Assembly (NCBI GenBank): GCA_009602735.1
Contig: WELA01003606.1
Span: forward strand, 142,770 to 206,769
DNA: 64,000 nucleotides
DNA from: Mesotaenium endlicherianum
Taxonomy: Eukaryota > Streptophyta > Zygnematophyceae > Zygnematales > Mesotaeniaceae
Direction: 5' to 3'
In this document: in pieces, positions 1 to 11,439 of the stretch
Numbering within the stretch: the first letter of the stretch is position 1
Layout: each line of letters opens with the position of its first letter
The notes under the pieces: generated by a model
Database searches by the model: none
Told to the model about the DNA's origin: nothing
Seen by the model: the letters and a program-made list of their open reading frames with translations, nothing else
Made by a program: the position numbers and the translations under genes

Positions 1-477
1 AGTTTGCATATATTTTAATGTTTTCAAATATATTTGGAGTAGTATTGTGTGGAGTCAAGTGTGAATAGGTACTCTAGTAACTTGGTTCATGTCCTTTGAA
101 CCTTCCAAGGCATTTTCGAAGTTAGAGGAAAGACCTAGAAGAACTCCATGTGGCACAAGTCAGATGTGCCATTTTTAGGTCAAAAGGACTTGTGTACATT
201 ATTCTAGAAAGAGGTGGCAAGTTTTGGGATGTGTTGGGTGCCAACACATCAACATACACCTTCCTAGAAATTACTTATGTAGCAAGTATATAAACAAGAG
301 CTAGAACATAGAAAGACATTCCAGAATCACTCTTGTACTTGCCAAAATCCAGAAATATATTAACTTTCAAGAAGCCATCTCTCTTTCAAGAAGCTACCAC
401 TTGTGTTCAAAGATCCTTGTCTTGAATAGATAAAGTATTCTGTTTTACTAAGTACTTTATCTATCTGTTTCACTACA
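1..477 (+). mobile_element. Family D LTR, cut by the window edge
   Basis: This stretch matches 12316-12792 almost base for base, with roughly 15 differences by eye, and ends in the same CACTACA. A TATA-like box (tatataaac) lies near 290. The length of about 500 bp and the simple TG..CA-type ends suggest a copia-like solo LTR; no internal region follows it. It abuts a family A fragment. Confidence 0.7.
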
Positions 478-687
478 TATGCTCTCCACTGTTTGAGAAC
501 ATGAATGATAGCAAGCAGCTCTTAATCGTGTACATAACAATTTATCTTAGTTAAATCGAATTTCATACTCGTACAGTTTAGGGTGCCACTCTTACTTTAC
601 CTTACCATCCTTTGTGGTTTTGTCAGCAGGCTGCAACAAAATAACACCCATGGCAAAGTCAAAAGCATCAGAAACCACCTGCACGAG
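478..687 (-). mobile_element. Family A fragment (RNase H region)
   Basis: On the minus strand this matches the start of the family A RNase H domain, the same stretch as 6380-6590 and 33800-34010, including the D-F-A-M-G-[VA]-I-L-L-Q-P segment. It is a short relic between LTR D and LTR C and is broken. Confidence 0.7.
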
Positions 688-1608
688 TATAACATTTCTG
701 CTTTTCGAGAGGATCTTTCCTCGATATTCAAGGAATATATAAATGAAGTGGGAAGAAAATCTATATACTTGTCCAAATTGACAAATCCTCGAGAAAACGA
801 AAATGAAAACTAACGTAGAATGTGTGCTTGTGAGAGTTGCACTCACAATGACTCTGCAGGTATTTATACCTGCAGGACGTGAGGCACTGGAGTGCTTCGA
901 TTCACCACCTAGGGCACTGGTTCATGTCAACGAAAACAGGCAAAGGGGCACGACCCATTTTGGCTGAATGCTCGAAACGCGCCGTTTGGCCGTTTGGAGA
1001 CTTTTTGACGGTTTCCAAAAAAACCGTTTTGCGCCAAACGGGCGTTTTCGCGTTCTCGCGACTTTCCGAAAAGTCGCAACTGTTCGCGGAGTCGCGTACA
1101 CATGCTTCTTGTCATGAACCGGTAGTTATAAAAACTACTTCGCTAATCGGTCAGGTGTGAACGTTTCAAACGACAGGTCGCAAGTTTGAAATTGCTCGGA
1201 TGCAAAGTCGCTTTGCATATTAGGTGTCGTTTGACTTTTACGACTGTTTGTTCGTCATAACGACTGGTCGTAAATCCAAAATCTGTGACTGTGCATTATC
1301 CGAAATAATGACAATCAAAATTACTTAATCAAACAATGGTTAATTAAGTTATCATCTCATAATTAATCAAAGTAACTTCATGAATAACTATGTCGTACTT
1401 TTGCGAAGTAGTCGAATTACGTTACGACGCTTTTTGCAATAGTATCTCGGTCGTTTCGCCAATCGACCGGGAATTAATCGGCACATGCGTGTGGCGAATA
1501 ATTCAATGTGATGCAATCATTTATCAAATAATGTATGATAAATAGTATAACGTATTTAGGTAATCGGGAAAACGTCCCAAATACGCCTAGAAAGCTCAGT
1601 TCGTTACA
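688..1608 (-). mobile_element. Family C LTR, minus orientation
   Basis: This is the reverse complement of the LTR at 8275-9258 over its whole length, but clearly more diverged. It ends in CGTTACA. Both copies carry a TATAAATA-like box inside a short palindrome (gcaggtatttatacctgc here). The two flanks belong to different parts of family A and no matching target duplication is visible, so this copy has probably been rearranged. It forms a distant inverted pair with 8275-9258. Confidence 0.65.
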
Positions 1609-1718
1609 AGGCAGTTCGCTGCTGCCGAGTACGGCAGCCAGCTGACTGTCAAAGAATGTGTCAGCAAGCTGACACAAGTCAACAAGCTGACCTAGTGGAC
1701 TTCAGCCTGCTGCTCTCG
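1609..1718 (-). mobile_element. Family A LTR fragment
   Basis: About 110 bp matching the U3 part of the family A LTR (compare 2217-2325), with the AGC(C/A)AGCTGAC and CAGCCTGCTG motifs. It lies directly against the full LTR that starts at 1719. Confidence 0.65.
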
Positions 1719-2468
1719 TGAAATAAATCGACTTACAAATAGGCAATTCACGATTAATAAAGATCTTTATATCTGCGAGTAATCTTTATGGCAAGTTCTA
1801 TAAACTGACTAAACAACAAAAGACAAACGTACTGCCGATGAACAATACTCGAAGTCAAATGCAAGTAAACGAGCATCAATAATGCAATCAGTAAACTCGT
1901 ACATAAGCAAGGCTAGAAGACAGTGCGTATCAATGGCTTCTCGCCTTGGATTCAGATATCTCTCAGTAAGCAGTACAAGAGAGTTGGCCTCGTTTTTGAA
2001 TGCCGAACTCGAGAGCAATACCTAGCATACGTACATGGAATGAGTTTTTACTGTTCAATGGCAAGTGCGATGGCACCGCCTACCCGGGCGTTAACCACGT
2101 TGGTAGGACCTCGGATAACCAAATCCACAGCCATCTCCCATCATCCCGAATTGCTATCCACCTTAAGGGTGTCATCTGGCCACTCATCTAGCACACCACA
2201 CTTAGATGCATAGCTAGGCAGTTCGCTGTTGCCGAGTATGCAGCCAGTTGACTGTCAAAGAATGTGTTAGCAAGCTGACAGAAGTCAACAGGCTGACCTA
2301 ATGAACTTCAGCCTGCTGCTCTCGGCTGAGTCATTTAACTAAGTATTAAGTATCCAGCAGGCTTAAATCCGGCAGACTAAATATTTACTAAAGTTCAGCA
2401 GGCTAATTTATCTATCTATTATTATATCTAAATAAATATTATGTATATCCAATATATTGATTCATTCA
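1719..2468 (-). repeat. 3' LTR of element A2
   Basis: About 750 bp, beginning TGAAAT and ending ATTCA in plus-strand view. It aligns along its length with the family A LTRs at 29421-30122, 37832-38548 and 46186-46903. The U3 part carries several CAGCCTGCTG-like repeats. A purine-tract remnant (cctccaactta in plus view) follows immediately at 2470. Confidence 0.8.
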
Positions 2469-2589
2469 ATTCCTCCAACTTAAATTATCGTCAACTTGAC
2501 AACACTTTTATTATTACTAACAACAAAGTAGCACACATGTAACACAACCAATTGAATCTAAATAAAGACAATAGCAAACTAAGTACCAG

Positions 2590-4234
2590 AGGCTCGGTCT
2601 TCTCGGGAGCGAGACCTGGAATCGAATCTCCTTCTCCTGTCTCACGGTCTCCTGAAACCTGGGGGCTTAGGCCAGGGTGGCCCAACGGGTGAACGCAGCA
2701 ACTGGGCAGCCTGCTCTTGCACTGTCTGCAAGTTGATGGAGACCGCTCTCTCCTGTGCAGCTCTCAAACCGACAAGGACATACACTGGCATACCCGAGGG
2801 GTGCTGCATGACATGGGCTACGGGTACATGCCCTCTATGAGAGGGGGATGCTGGCTGCCTCCTTGGCAGCCCTTTTGTCTGCTCTTTCTGACTGAGTCTC
2901 ACCTCCTGGGGTGGGACTCCTCCTGCTGAAACTCCCCAACCACTGGAGATCTGGGTCTCTTGGTGGGCTGATATCCTTAAGCTGATGCAAGGCTGCCTGT
3001 GCCACGGACCTTTCAATTTGCTGCAGAGTGGGGGATGTAGCAGTGATCTGTGCCTCAACAGGGCTAGACTCCTCTCCGGCGCCTTCCTCCTCTTCGTCCT
3101 CCGGCTCCTCTAAGACTTCTGGAGTCTCTTTGGTCATCTCCTCCAGCCGCTCTCGAGGAAAAGAGTATCCCACTTACTTCCCCCTTTTGGGTGCAAGTGG
3201 GTGTTGCTGGGTCCTGACCGCATACAGGTCTTTCTCCCCTTGCTTACTTGCCCATTTGGCGTAAGCATGTTTCCCCTTGGAGAAAGAGTCTCTAGCCCTG
3301 GTCCTATCCTCCTGTGTCTCCTGACTCATGCAGTCCTTTACTCCATTTAGCCTTGGATCCCATGCTGCAATGTGAGGTGGCAGCACTATCTTGCCCTGCA
3401 AATCGTCTTCCTCAGCTCTGTCATTTTGCTGGTCCTTCATAGTGATGGTCATCCAGCGCCAGTCAGGGGGCTGTAGAAAGAAGCAAGATCCGTCCTCTTC
3501 AAAGTACAGGGTTACCAATGACCTGAGAAATCCAGTTGGCTGGTCTCCCTGGCCAAGAACTCCCAGCTTCTTCTCTCCACCTCGTTATACATGGCCTTGA
3601 ACCGGTTATGGGAAGTGGTATCCTTGAAGCAGTGTGTATGCATAAGGTTCATAGGGATAAACTAGTCTGTGCCCCAGATCCCAGGTATTGGCACCGTTCA
3701 AGATTCATCAATCTGGGCCAATGCTTTGGCCTCCCGGATCGTATACCCCACCATCCTGGCATAGGCATGGTACAATAGGAGCCCCGTGCTGACTTCAATG
3801 TACTTGTCAAAATTTTGGGCTGACTCCCCTTCCCGCTGCAGTATGTCCCTTTGTAATTCACTTTGGTTCCTGTGGGCGTCCTTGAAGGCCTCCTCCAAAA
3901 GATCAAAGCCCTTGCCCATGATCGTGTAGCGGTAGCTTTTGATTCTCCTCTGTTCCTCCTCAGCCTGCTGCTTCTGTCTCTCCGCAGCCAACCTTTGTTC
4001 CTCCGCCTTCTTGGCTTCCTCTGCAGCTTTTTTGTCCTGCTCCTCCTGTCTCAACCTTGCTTGTTCTTCCTCCTCCTTCCTCTTTTGAGCCTCCCGATGT
4101 AGTTGGAGTCGCTCTGATTCTCGAGAAGAGGTGGAGGATGATTCGATGTCGCCATGGAACTTCTTGTACTCCGCCTGTGCCTTGTCTGTCCTTCTTTTCC
4201 TCTTGAGTTCAGACAATTGAGTTATCCTGCTCAT
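2590..4234 (-). pseudogene. Third ORF of element A2, unknown function
   Basis: A reading region 3' of the chromodomain and in the same orientation. It starts at a conserved CAG/GAT context followed by S-E-L-K-R-K-R-R. Next come a highly charged coiled-coil stretch rich in E, K, R and Q, a conserved globular-looking part (YTIMGKGFDLLEEAFK; LPPHIAAWDPRLNG; GKHAYAKWAS), an acidic run, and a C-terminal part with GHVPVAHVMQHPSGMPVYV. No signal peptide, membrane segment or known enzyme motif was recognised. It is a broken fossil copy with a few interruptions. The lower end is approximate. Confidence 0.6.
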
Positions 4235-4778
4235 TCATACCACAATGGAGTTAGTGTAGTCATGATATCATGCACAGGATTGAGTATTTTGACAGGGAAG
4301 AACATAGTAGAGGGAGTTAGGGCATGCAATACCTCGTGTAAGTAAATTGAAAGTGCGAGTGTGCTTGAGAGAGAAGTAAGTGTGAGCGCAGTTGAATGTC
4401 AAGGATGAATGTGCAACGACAATTGGTAATTGGCTAGTTTTTGAGATGTTTATCCCACTCCCTCCAACTTAATGTTTAAGGTGGGTTGCTTGTTTCAACA
4501 ATCACTGGGCTGCCTGTCACAACTGTCACTCACTGTCAACAACTGTCACTTTCTGTCACTAACTGTCCCTTTAGGCCACGTTTGGCCACATTTTCCCACC
4601 AACTTAAATGGAGACAGGACCTCTTGTCACCTTCCCATGTCAACTGAAATGACATTTAGGAAGGTGTTTAGCCTCCCGAAGGTAAAAGCATTTCAACGCC
4701 CCTTTGGCATTGGTCACATGATCCTTAGATTCTCGGCAGTCCCCAGAGGCATGGTAACCTTCCATCTGACCAGATATT

Positions 4779-7189
4779 TCATGACATATTTAGATATTTC
4801 ATGACATATTTAGATGATCGACGGACTTCTAAAATCTCATCAACCTCATATTCCTCAGGGTCACCTTCCCGGAGAGCGGGGACCGGTTCCAGTTGGACAG
4901 GTAACCGACCTGTAAATAGTGTGCCACCTTTGATGTACAATTCCAGGAAGGAGACGTTAAAGACTCGGTGATCCTTGTATTCCGCTGACATGTTTAGTTC
5001 GTAAGCAATCTGACCGACACACTGCACCACCGAATATGGATCAACCCAAATCAGACCAAGCTTTTTCTTGACCACACCAGGCAGGTACAGGTGTTGAGAA
5101 TGCAATTTGACCAAATTCTCCTTCGAAAATGTCAGCTCCCTACGGTATTGATTAGCGTATTTTTGTTGATTTTCCTGCCCTTTGTGCAGATTGTGTGGGA
5201 CTTCTAACAGGGTGTCAGCAAACTCCTGAGTTAACTAGAGTGAGACCAAATTGTCAATCCCTTCAAGGTGAGTTAAAGACTCCCCTAGTACATCTGAAGG
5301 AGACTTAGGAACTCTACCCAGACTGAGTTCAAAAGGAGTCTTTCCCGTTGACGCGTGCACCGCTCTTTTAACCGCAAACTGAATTTGAGGCAACAGGTCA
5401 TCCCAATTATCTTGTTTTTGGTTAATATATGCTCTCAGCACCTTTTGAAAAACTCGGTTAGTTCTTTCAGTCTGCCCATCAATCTGAGGGTGGTTTGCTG
5501 TGCTGAGCTGCTGTTTGACTCCCATTAACCCCGTTAAAGCTCTCCAGAACGTACAGGTAAATTTTGAGTCTCTGTTTGAGATAATATTAGAGGGTAGCCC
5601 ATGTTGGCATATTACATGGTTGTAGAACTGTCGCAATTTTGAGTGCAGTGACTTTGACAGTGGTAGGGTTGAAAATGACCATTTTGGTCAGTTTATTTAC
5701 TACTACGAGTGTAGAATCATGCCCATTGGCAGTCCTTGGTAGTGTTACCACCCAATCTATGGATATTGTTTCCCATCGTCCACCTGGAATAGGTAGTGCT
5801 TGTATTACCCCCCCGGGTGGGATGTGTCTAGACTTGTTTTTCTGACACTGATCACAGGAGTCAACACATGTTTCGCCAATTTGCCAACAATTTTGGCTTG
5901 CCCCAAATGTCCACCCAATACAGTGTCATGAGCCTGACTCAATAATAAAGACCTTAGTTCCAAGTTACTAGGAATCACCAACTTCAGCCGTCTTGAAGTG
6001 GTTTCAGTTACCCAGAGTCCTCCTTTCAGCCTATGTGTATTAGCAGGACACACACCATCAGTGGGATTGGGCTCAAATGTTAAGTCAGAAAGGTAGGCTG
6101 TCCTAAGTTGTTCAAGGAAGGACTTTTTGACTTTTAGTGATGTGAGTGCACAAATGACTTATCTACAGCGTGCTGACTAAAGTTCCTTTCTTGCAAGTCA
6201 GGTCGTCTAGAGAGTGCATAGCAGGATTCAACTTCCCTGGTTTGAAGTCAATCTGGACTTGGAACTGCTCCAGCATCTGGCTCCAGCGGTTCTCCCTCCT
6301 CGACAGCTTGGACTTCTTGTGGAAGTGAGTCAAGGTGAGGTGATGTATAATCATATTATAAGCTTTGCCATGTAAGTATGCTCTTAACTGTTTGAGAACA
6401 TGAATAACAGCCAGCAGCTCTTTATCATGTACAGAATAATTAATCTTAGCTGGATTGAATTTCATAGACTCGTACAGCTTAGGGTGCCACTTTACTTTAC
6501 CTTACCATCCTTTGTGGTTTTGTCAGCAGGCTGCAACAAAATAGCACCCATGGCAAAGTCCAAAGCATCAGTAACCACTTGCACAGGTTTGCTGGGGTCA
6601 TACACAGCTAAGACTGGGGCAGAACAGAGAGCATCTTTAAGGGTCTGGAAGGCAGCTTGCTGCTCTCCCCCCCACACATACCCTATGTCCTTCTTAGTAA
6701 GGTCAGTCACTTTACTGGCCTTTGTAGAATAATTTCCAAAGAATCTCCTATGGTAGTTAGCCATCCCAAGGAAGAATCTAACTTCCGAGACAGACTGTGG
6801 TACAGGCCAATCCCTTATGGTTTGGATTTTCGTAGGATCCACACTGATGCCTTCCTTGCTGACAACGTGGCCCAAGAATTTGATACTTTCCTTCAAAAAA
6901 TCACAATTGCTCATTTTGGCATATATATGATTCCTTCTTAGAGTGTCCATGACTGTCTTTAAGTGCTCAGCATGCTCAGCTTCATTTTTAAAGAGAATTC
7001 AAATATCATCCAAAAGGTCTTGCACAAACGTATCCAAGTAAGGTTTGACTATGTCATTCATAGCACCCATGAAGGTTGCAGGAGCATTAGTCAGTCCAAA
7101 CGGCATCACATTAAACTCATAGTGTCCATAACGTGTGCGAAAGGCAGTCTTGTGTTGAATACCTTCAGCAATTTTGATTTGATGATAAC
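4779..7189 (-). pseudogene. Element A2 pol, 3' part: RT, RNase H, integrase, chromodomain
   Basis: Read on the minus strand, the part begins with RT palm segments (a degenerate [15 protein letters not shown] at about 6850) and continues with RNase H (VHDKELLAVIHVLKQ). The integrase core contains TANHPQIDGQTERTNR and the chromodomain remnant contains EEYEVDEILEVR. The order is the normal chromovirus one. The copy is broken, with around eight interruptions. The upstream half of RT resumes at 25545 beyond the inserted element B1. Confidence 0.75.
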
Positions 7190-7933
7190 TGAAAGAGGCA
7201 GAGTGCCCCAGTGGAAGCGTAGTGACTCACGAGGAACAAAGCTGGTTGCAATCATACTCAAGAGTGCAGCGGCATTTTGCTAAGAAAGCTTAGGAAAATT
7301 ACTTGACATTTTGAGTGGCAAGAAACTGCTCACAAATGATGTAGGGTGGAAGGCCTTGTCATTACAAACCCGTAGAAATTTACAGAAGTGAAAACTGATA
7401 AGAAACAAAGAAGTTATGCCTATTTATAATTTTCTGCCTAAGTGCTCCTCCCTAAGAGGAAGCTACGGAATTTCCTAAGTGTTCGTCAAATCGTCCCTTT
7501 CGGAATATTCGTGAGTAAGCCGGATCAGTCTAATCTGACGAGTCGGGCCAAATTGACGTCCACATACATGCATCGACATTACTAGAATTTTCTATCTTAG
7601 ACGCGCTAGGCTAAACCGAAACTTCTAGGTAAATCGTCCTAGTCGGCACTCCGCGTCAGCCGAACTTACGTGAAGGTTCGAGTTCATTCTAACGGGCCAG
7701 ATCGCTCGACGCTATCGGTCAATCCGACGGTCGCGCTCACCGCGAATTAAGGACAGTCGTCAGCCGACCTCAAAACTAATTAAACTTCGAAAATCCATAA
7801 TTCTCTCAATACTTGACCAAATTCGATGAACTTTATATCAAAATGACCACAAAAATGCACTCTACACTACTATACAATCAAAACATACTTTCATGAAACT
7901 CAAAAATGCACTTTCTAAACCTATGACCTTACA
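7190..7933 (-). repeat. 3' LTR of element B1
   Basis: 744 bp, beginning TGAAAG and ending CCTTACA in plus view, the same length as both B2 LTRs (18131-18874 and 23528-24271). Family A RT sequence lies directly to its left. Confidence 0.85.
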
Positions 7934-8274
7934 TCATCCCCCTCCTCAAGATGCGACGTCCTCGACACATTCTGCAAATAACGTCTCAACTTATCCTTAC
8001 AATGAGTCAAGTTGGCCTCTGGCTCCCAAGTGTTGTCGTCCGCATGGTAGCCCTTCCACTTGACCAGATACTCTTGAACAAGTCGTTGACCTCGCTTGAC
8101 TCGTCGATCGCCGACAATCGCCTCCAAGTCATACTCCAATACATCATCAATCTCGACCGGTGGTGGCGGTGTGGGTAGTCGTCCTGGATGTCCTTCGTTC
8201 GGGTCAATGTATGGCCGCAAACAACTAACATGGAACATATCATGGATACGCCAGCCTGAAGGAAGTTCCAACTT

Positions 8275-9258
8275 TGTAACGATCCGAGCTATTTTAGGCG
8301 TATTTGGGACGTTTTCCCAATACCTAAAGAACGTTATACTATTTATCATATTATTTGATAAATAATTGCATCATATTCACTTATTCGCCACACGTGTGTG
8401 CCGATTAATTCCTGGTCGATTGGCGAAACGACCGAGATACTATTGCAAAAAGCGTCATAACGTAACTCGCCTACTTCGCAAAAGTACGACATAATTATTC
8501 ATAAAGTTACTTTGATTAATTATGAGATGATAACTTATTAAATCATTGATTGATTAAGTTGATTTGATTGTCATTATTTCGACAGTGCAAAATCACAAAT
8601 TTCGAATTTACGACCAGTCGTTAATACAAACAAACCGTCGTATCAAGATACGAACAAACCGTCGTATCAAGATACGAACAAACCGTCGTAAAGACAAACG
8701 AAACGAAATATGAAGAGTCGCTTTGCATCGACGCGGATTTGAACCCGCGACTTGTCGTTTGAAACGTTCACACCTAAACCAATTGGCCAAGAAGTTATTC
8801 GTAACTCCTGGTTCATGACGTAATTATTTGAACGTGACTCCGCGAACAGTCGCGACTTTTCGAAAAGTCGCGACTTTTCGAAAAGTCGCGAGAACGCGAA
8901 AACGCCCGTTTGGCGCGAACTGCTAGTCTGAAAACCATTGAAAAGTCTCCAAACCGCCAAACAGCGCGTTTCGAGCATTTGGCCGAATGGGACACGTCCC
9001 TTCGACCGTTTTCGTTGAACATGAACCAGTGCCCTAGGTGGTGACTCGAAGCACTCCAGTGCCTCATGTTCTGCAGGTATAAATACCTGTAGAGTCATTG
9101 TGAGTGCAACTCTCACAAGCACACATTCTACGTTAGTTTACATTTTCGCTCTTTCGAGTATTCGTCGATTTGCACAATTATACAGATTTTCCATCCACTT
9201 GAATTAAATATTCCTTGAATACCGAGGAAAGATCCTCTCGAGAAGCAGAAACGTAACA
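8275..9258 (+). mobile_element. Solo LTR of family C with AACTT target duplication
   Basis: 984 bp from TGTAACGATCC to GAAACGTAACA, flanked by AACTT at 8270-8274 and 9259-9263. Without the insert the flanks match the continuous family B sequence at about 23185-23205 of element B2. A TATAAATA box lies at 9078-9085, about 175 bp before the 3' end, which sets the orientation as plus. No internal region is present, so this is a solo LTR. It contains a tRNA-like segment in antisense. Confidence 0.8.
8731..8797 (-). other. tRNA-like segment inside LTR C
   Basis: Read on the minus strand, TTGGCCAATTGGTTTAGG resembles a pol III A box with D-arm. It is followed by a small hairpin (CGTTTCAAACG) and by CGCGGGTTCAAATCCGCG, a near-perfect B box and T-arm stem. 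The spacing is roughly that of a tRNA. The equivalent stretch in the older copy (about 1140-1205, plus strand) is recognisable but decayed. It may be a tRNA-derived (SINE-like) piece captured by the LTR; a functional tRNA is unlikely because no good acceptor stem was found. Confidence 0.4.
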
Positions 9259-10412
9259 AACTTGTAGGTCACTGGATTCACCTGCTTGAGCACCACAAAG
9301 GGACCTGTAAATCGTGCCCACAGTTTCCTCTTGCCTGTGAAAGGTAGATTCTCTGTTGACAAGAGTACTTTGTCACCCACATGGTATGTCACTTCCCTCC
9401 TGTGCTTGTTGGCATACTTGACCTATTCCTTCTGTGCCTTCCGAATACACGTCTTCGCCATATCCCAAGTCTTGGCCATCTGCTCCATAAAAGCTTGTGT
9501 AGTAGGAACTTGAGTCTCCTTGGCCTTCTCCAACAAGATGTTCCCTGGATGATATACTTCTCTCCCATAAACCATAGCGAATGGTGACTGCTTGGTCGAT
9601 CCCTGCATGCTGTTGTTGTAGGCAAAATCCAATCCTGGTAACTTCTTGTCCCACTCTGAAGGGTCCTCCATAGTGAAACTCCTGAGCACCTCTTGCAGAG
9701 TTCTGTTGAGACTCTCACTTTGCCCGTCTGTCTGAGGATGATAGGAAGTGCTCATACTCAGCTTGGTCCCCATCAAAGTAAACAATGACCGCCAAAAGTT
9801 GCTTGTAAACCTTGNACCGCGGATCCCGGTCTGAAACAATCACCTTCGGTAACCCATGTAGCCTGAAAATATGATCAAAGAATAGCCGTGCCACATCCGC
9901 TGCCGTAGAAGTCTCCTTCATGGGAATGAAGTGAGCCATCTTGCTGAGTCTGTCAGACACAACCCATACTGCATCGTGCCCATGACCATTGACTCGTAAC
10001 GATGTGATGAAGTCCATAGCAATCTGCTCCCAAGGATACTTTGGAATAGGCAGGGGCTGCAATGTACCTCCCTTCTTTTGATTTGGTGTCTTGTTTCTCT
10101 GGCACGCATCACAACTCCTGATCCACTCCTCGATGTCCTTGTCCATATTTCTCCAATAGTACTCCCGCTTCAGCACGCTTGCCGTCTTCTCGCTTCCAAA
10201 GTGTCCAGCATACAAGCAATTATGATGCTTCGCAAGTAGTAAGTCTCGTACCTCCTTAATGTCAGGTACCACCACTCTCTTGGAATCACCATAATACCAT
10301 ATGCCGTCCTTCTTCTGCATACTCATGTTGGACTCAGCTGCTCCACCATCAGCAAACTCTGGGTCCTCCTCATAACCTCTCTTAAGCTTCTCCTTGAAGT
10401 CCATACTCTCCA

Positions 10413-11439
10413 TGCTGCATTTGCTAGACTACCACCCCAGAGTGTAGACTTGGGAGCATTGTTCGTTCAAATGCAGTCGCAAATGGCGACCATGTATCAG
10501 TCCCAACAGGAGGACAAAAGAATCATAATGTCTCTACTGCGAGACAGAGACCAACTGGAGTCTCAAACCACTGGTGGTGGTGGCCGAGGGCCTAGTAAGC
10601 CCAAGCCGAAAACACCCCAGGAATATGATCCTGAGGGAAACAGAAAATATTACCTGATCAAGTTTCTCGCGGATGTTGAGCAGTGGCTGGAGAACTACTC
10701 AGAATTGCAAGATTACGAGAAGGTCAGGCACACCGGTGCGCTACTAAAAGGCAGTGCCGCAGACTGGTGGCTAGACTGGAAAGGAGAGCGTAAGGCTCGG
10801 CAACTCGGTGACCCTACGTGGGTAGAGTTTGTAGAGAAGTTGCATGAGAAGTTTAATGTCATCAACCAGCAGGAGAAAGCTATCTATGCGATGATCTCCC
10901 TCACACTGAAGCAGACCACTTCAGTTGCTGAGTTTTCTCAAAAGTTCCAGGAGAACATGATGAAGCAGCCAGACTTGCCAGAACGGTATAGGATAGCATA
11001 CTTCACGTGTGGCTTGAAATCCGAAGTCTCTGGTCATTTCGCTGAGAAGAAGTATGAGAAACTGGCTGACTTGATCCAGGATGCTGATGCCTGGGATCAG
11101 CAGCAGTTCAATCACAAGCGCCAGAGTAACGCTTTGGTGTCTAAGATTGTCAAAAAGCCCCACGGTTCCTACAATGCAATTGAAGAAGACCAGGCTGAGG
11201 ATGATCAGGGTGATGGATATGAGTATGAGTATAATGCCATACAGTCTAGAGGTAGAGGTGGTTTCGCTCGAGGCGGCTATGGAAGAGGTGGTGGTAAGAC
11301 TAAGCCGAGACCAGCCTCAGCAGAATCGATTTGCTTCCATTGCCAGCAGCCAGGTCACTTCAGAGAGCAGTGTCCAGACAAGCACCTCCCAAAAGTCGAG
11401 AGAAAAGACCAGCTTTTAAAAGACAGCAACAGTCAGTAA
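10413..11439 (+). pseudogene. Element A1 gag
   Basis: A capsid-type gag reading frame of some 330 residues. It has a gypsy-like CA region (YYLIKFLADVEQWLENY; LKGSAADWWLDWKGE; EFVEKLHEKFNVI), a glycine- and arginine-rich basic linker, and a CCHC zinc knuckle (CFHCQQPGHFREQC) near 11328-11370. It ends in DSNSQ and a stop, as do other copies. The N-terminal part known from the other copies (MVGTRSQTSNS...) is not present here, so this is a partial fossil copy. Confidence 0.8.
11415..11421 (+). promoter_or_regulatory. Candidate -1 frameshift site between gag and pol of family A
   Basis: The heptamer TTTAAAA lies in the gag frame as T-TTA-AAA, a canonical X-XXY-YYZ slippery site, seven codons before the gag stop. 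The protease-pol frame is in the -1 register and overlaps the end of gag by about 100 bp. The same heptamer occurs at the matching place in A3 and A4. Frameshifting from gag into pol is known for Ty3/gypsy elements. Confidence 0.55.

Larger units (their letters stand above)
7934..10412 (-). pseudogene. Element B1 integrase and chromodomain region
   Basis: On the minus strand this holds the integrase zinc-binding part (IRSCDACQRNKTPNQKKGG), the catalytic core (VVSDRLSKMAHFIPMKE; STSYHPQTDGQSE), the GPF/Y-type module (RFTGPFVVLKQVNP) and a chromodomain near 8030-8170 with EYLVKWKGYHADDNTWEPE. Solo LTR C interrupts it at 8275-9258. The assembly has a single N at 9815. It is a broken fossil with a handful of interruptions; its right edge is an abrupt junction with element A1. 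Confidence 0.75.

Noticed and set aside
8731-8797. A functional tRNA gene in LTR C
   Set aside because: The A and B box resemblance is good, but no convincing acceptor stem or complete cloverleaf was found.
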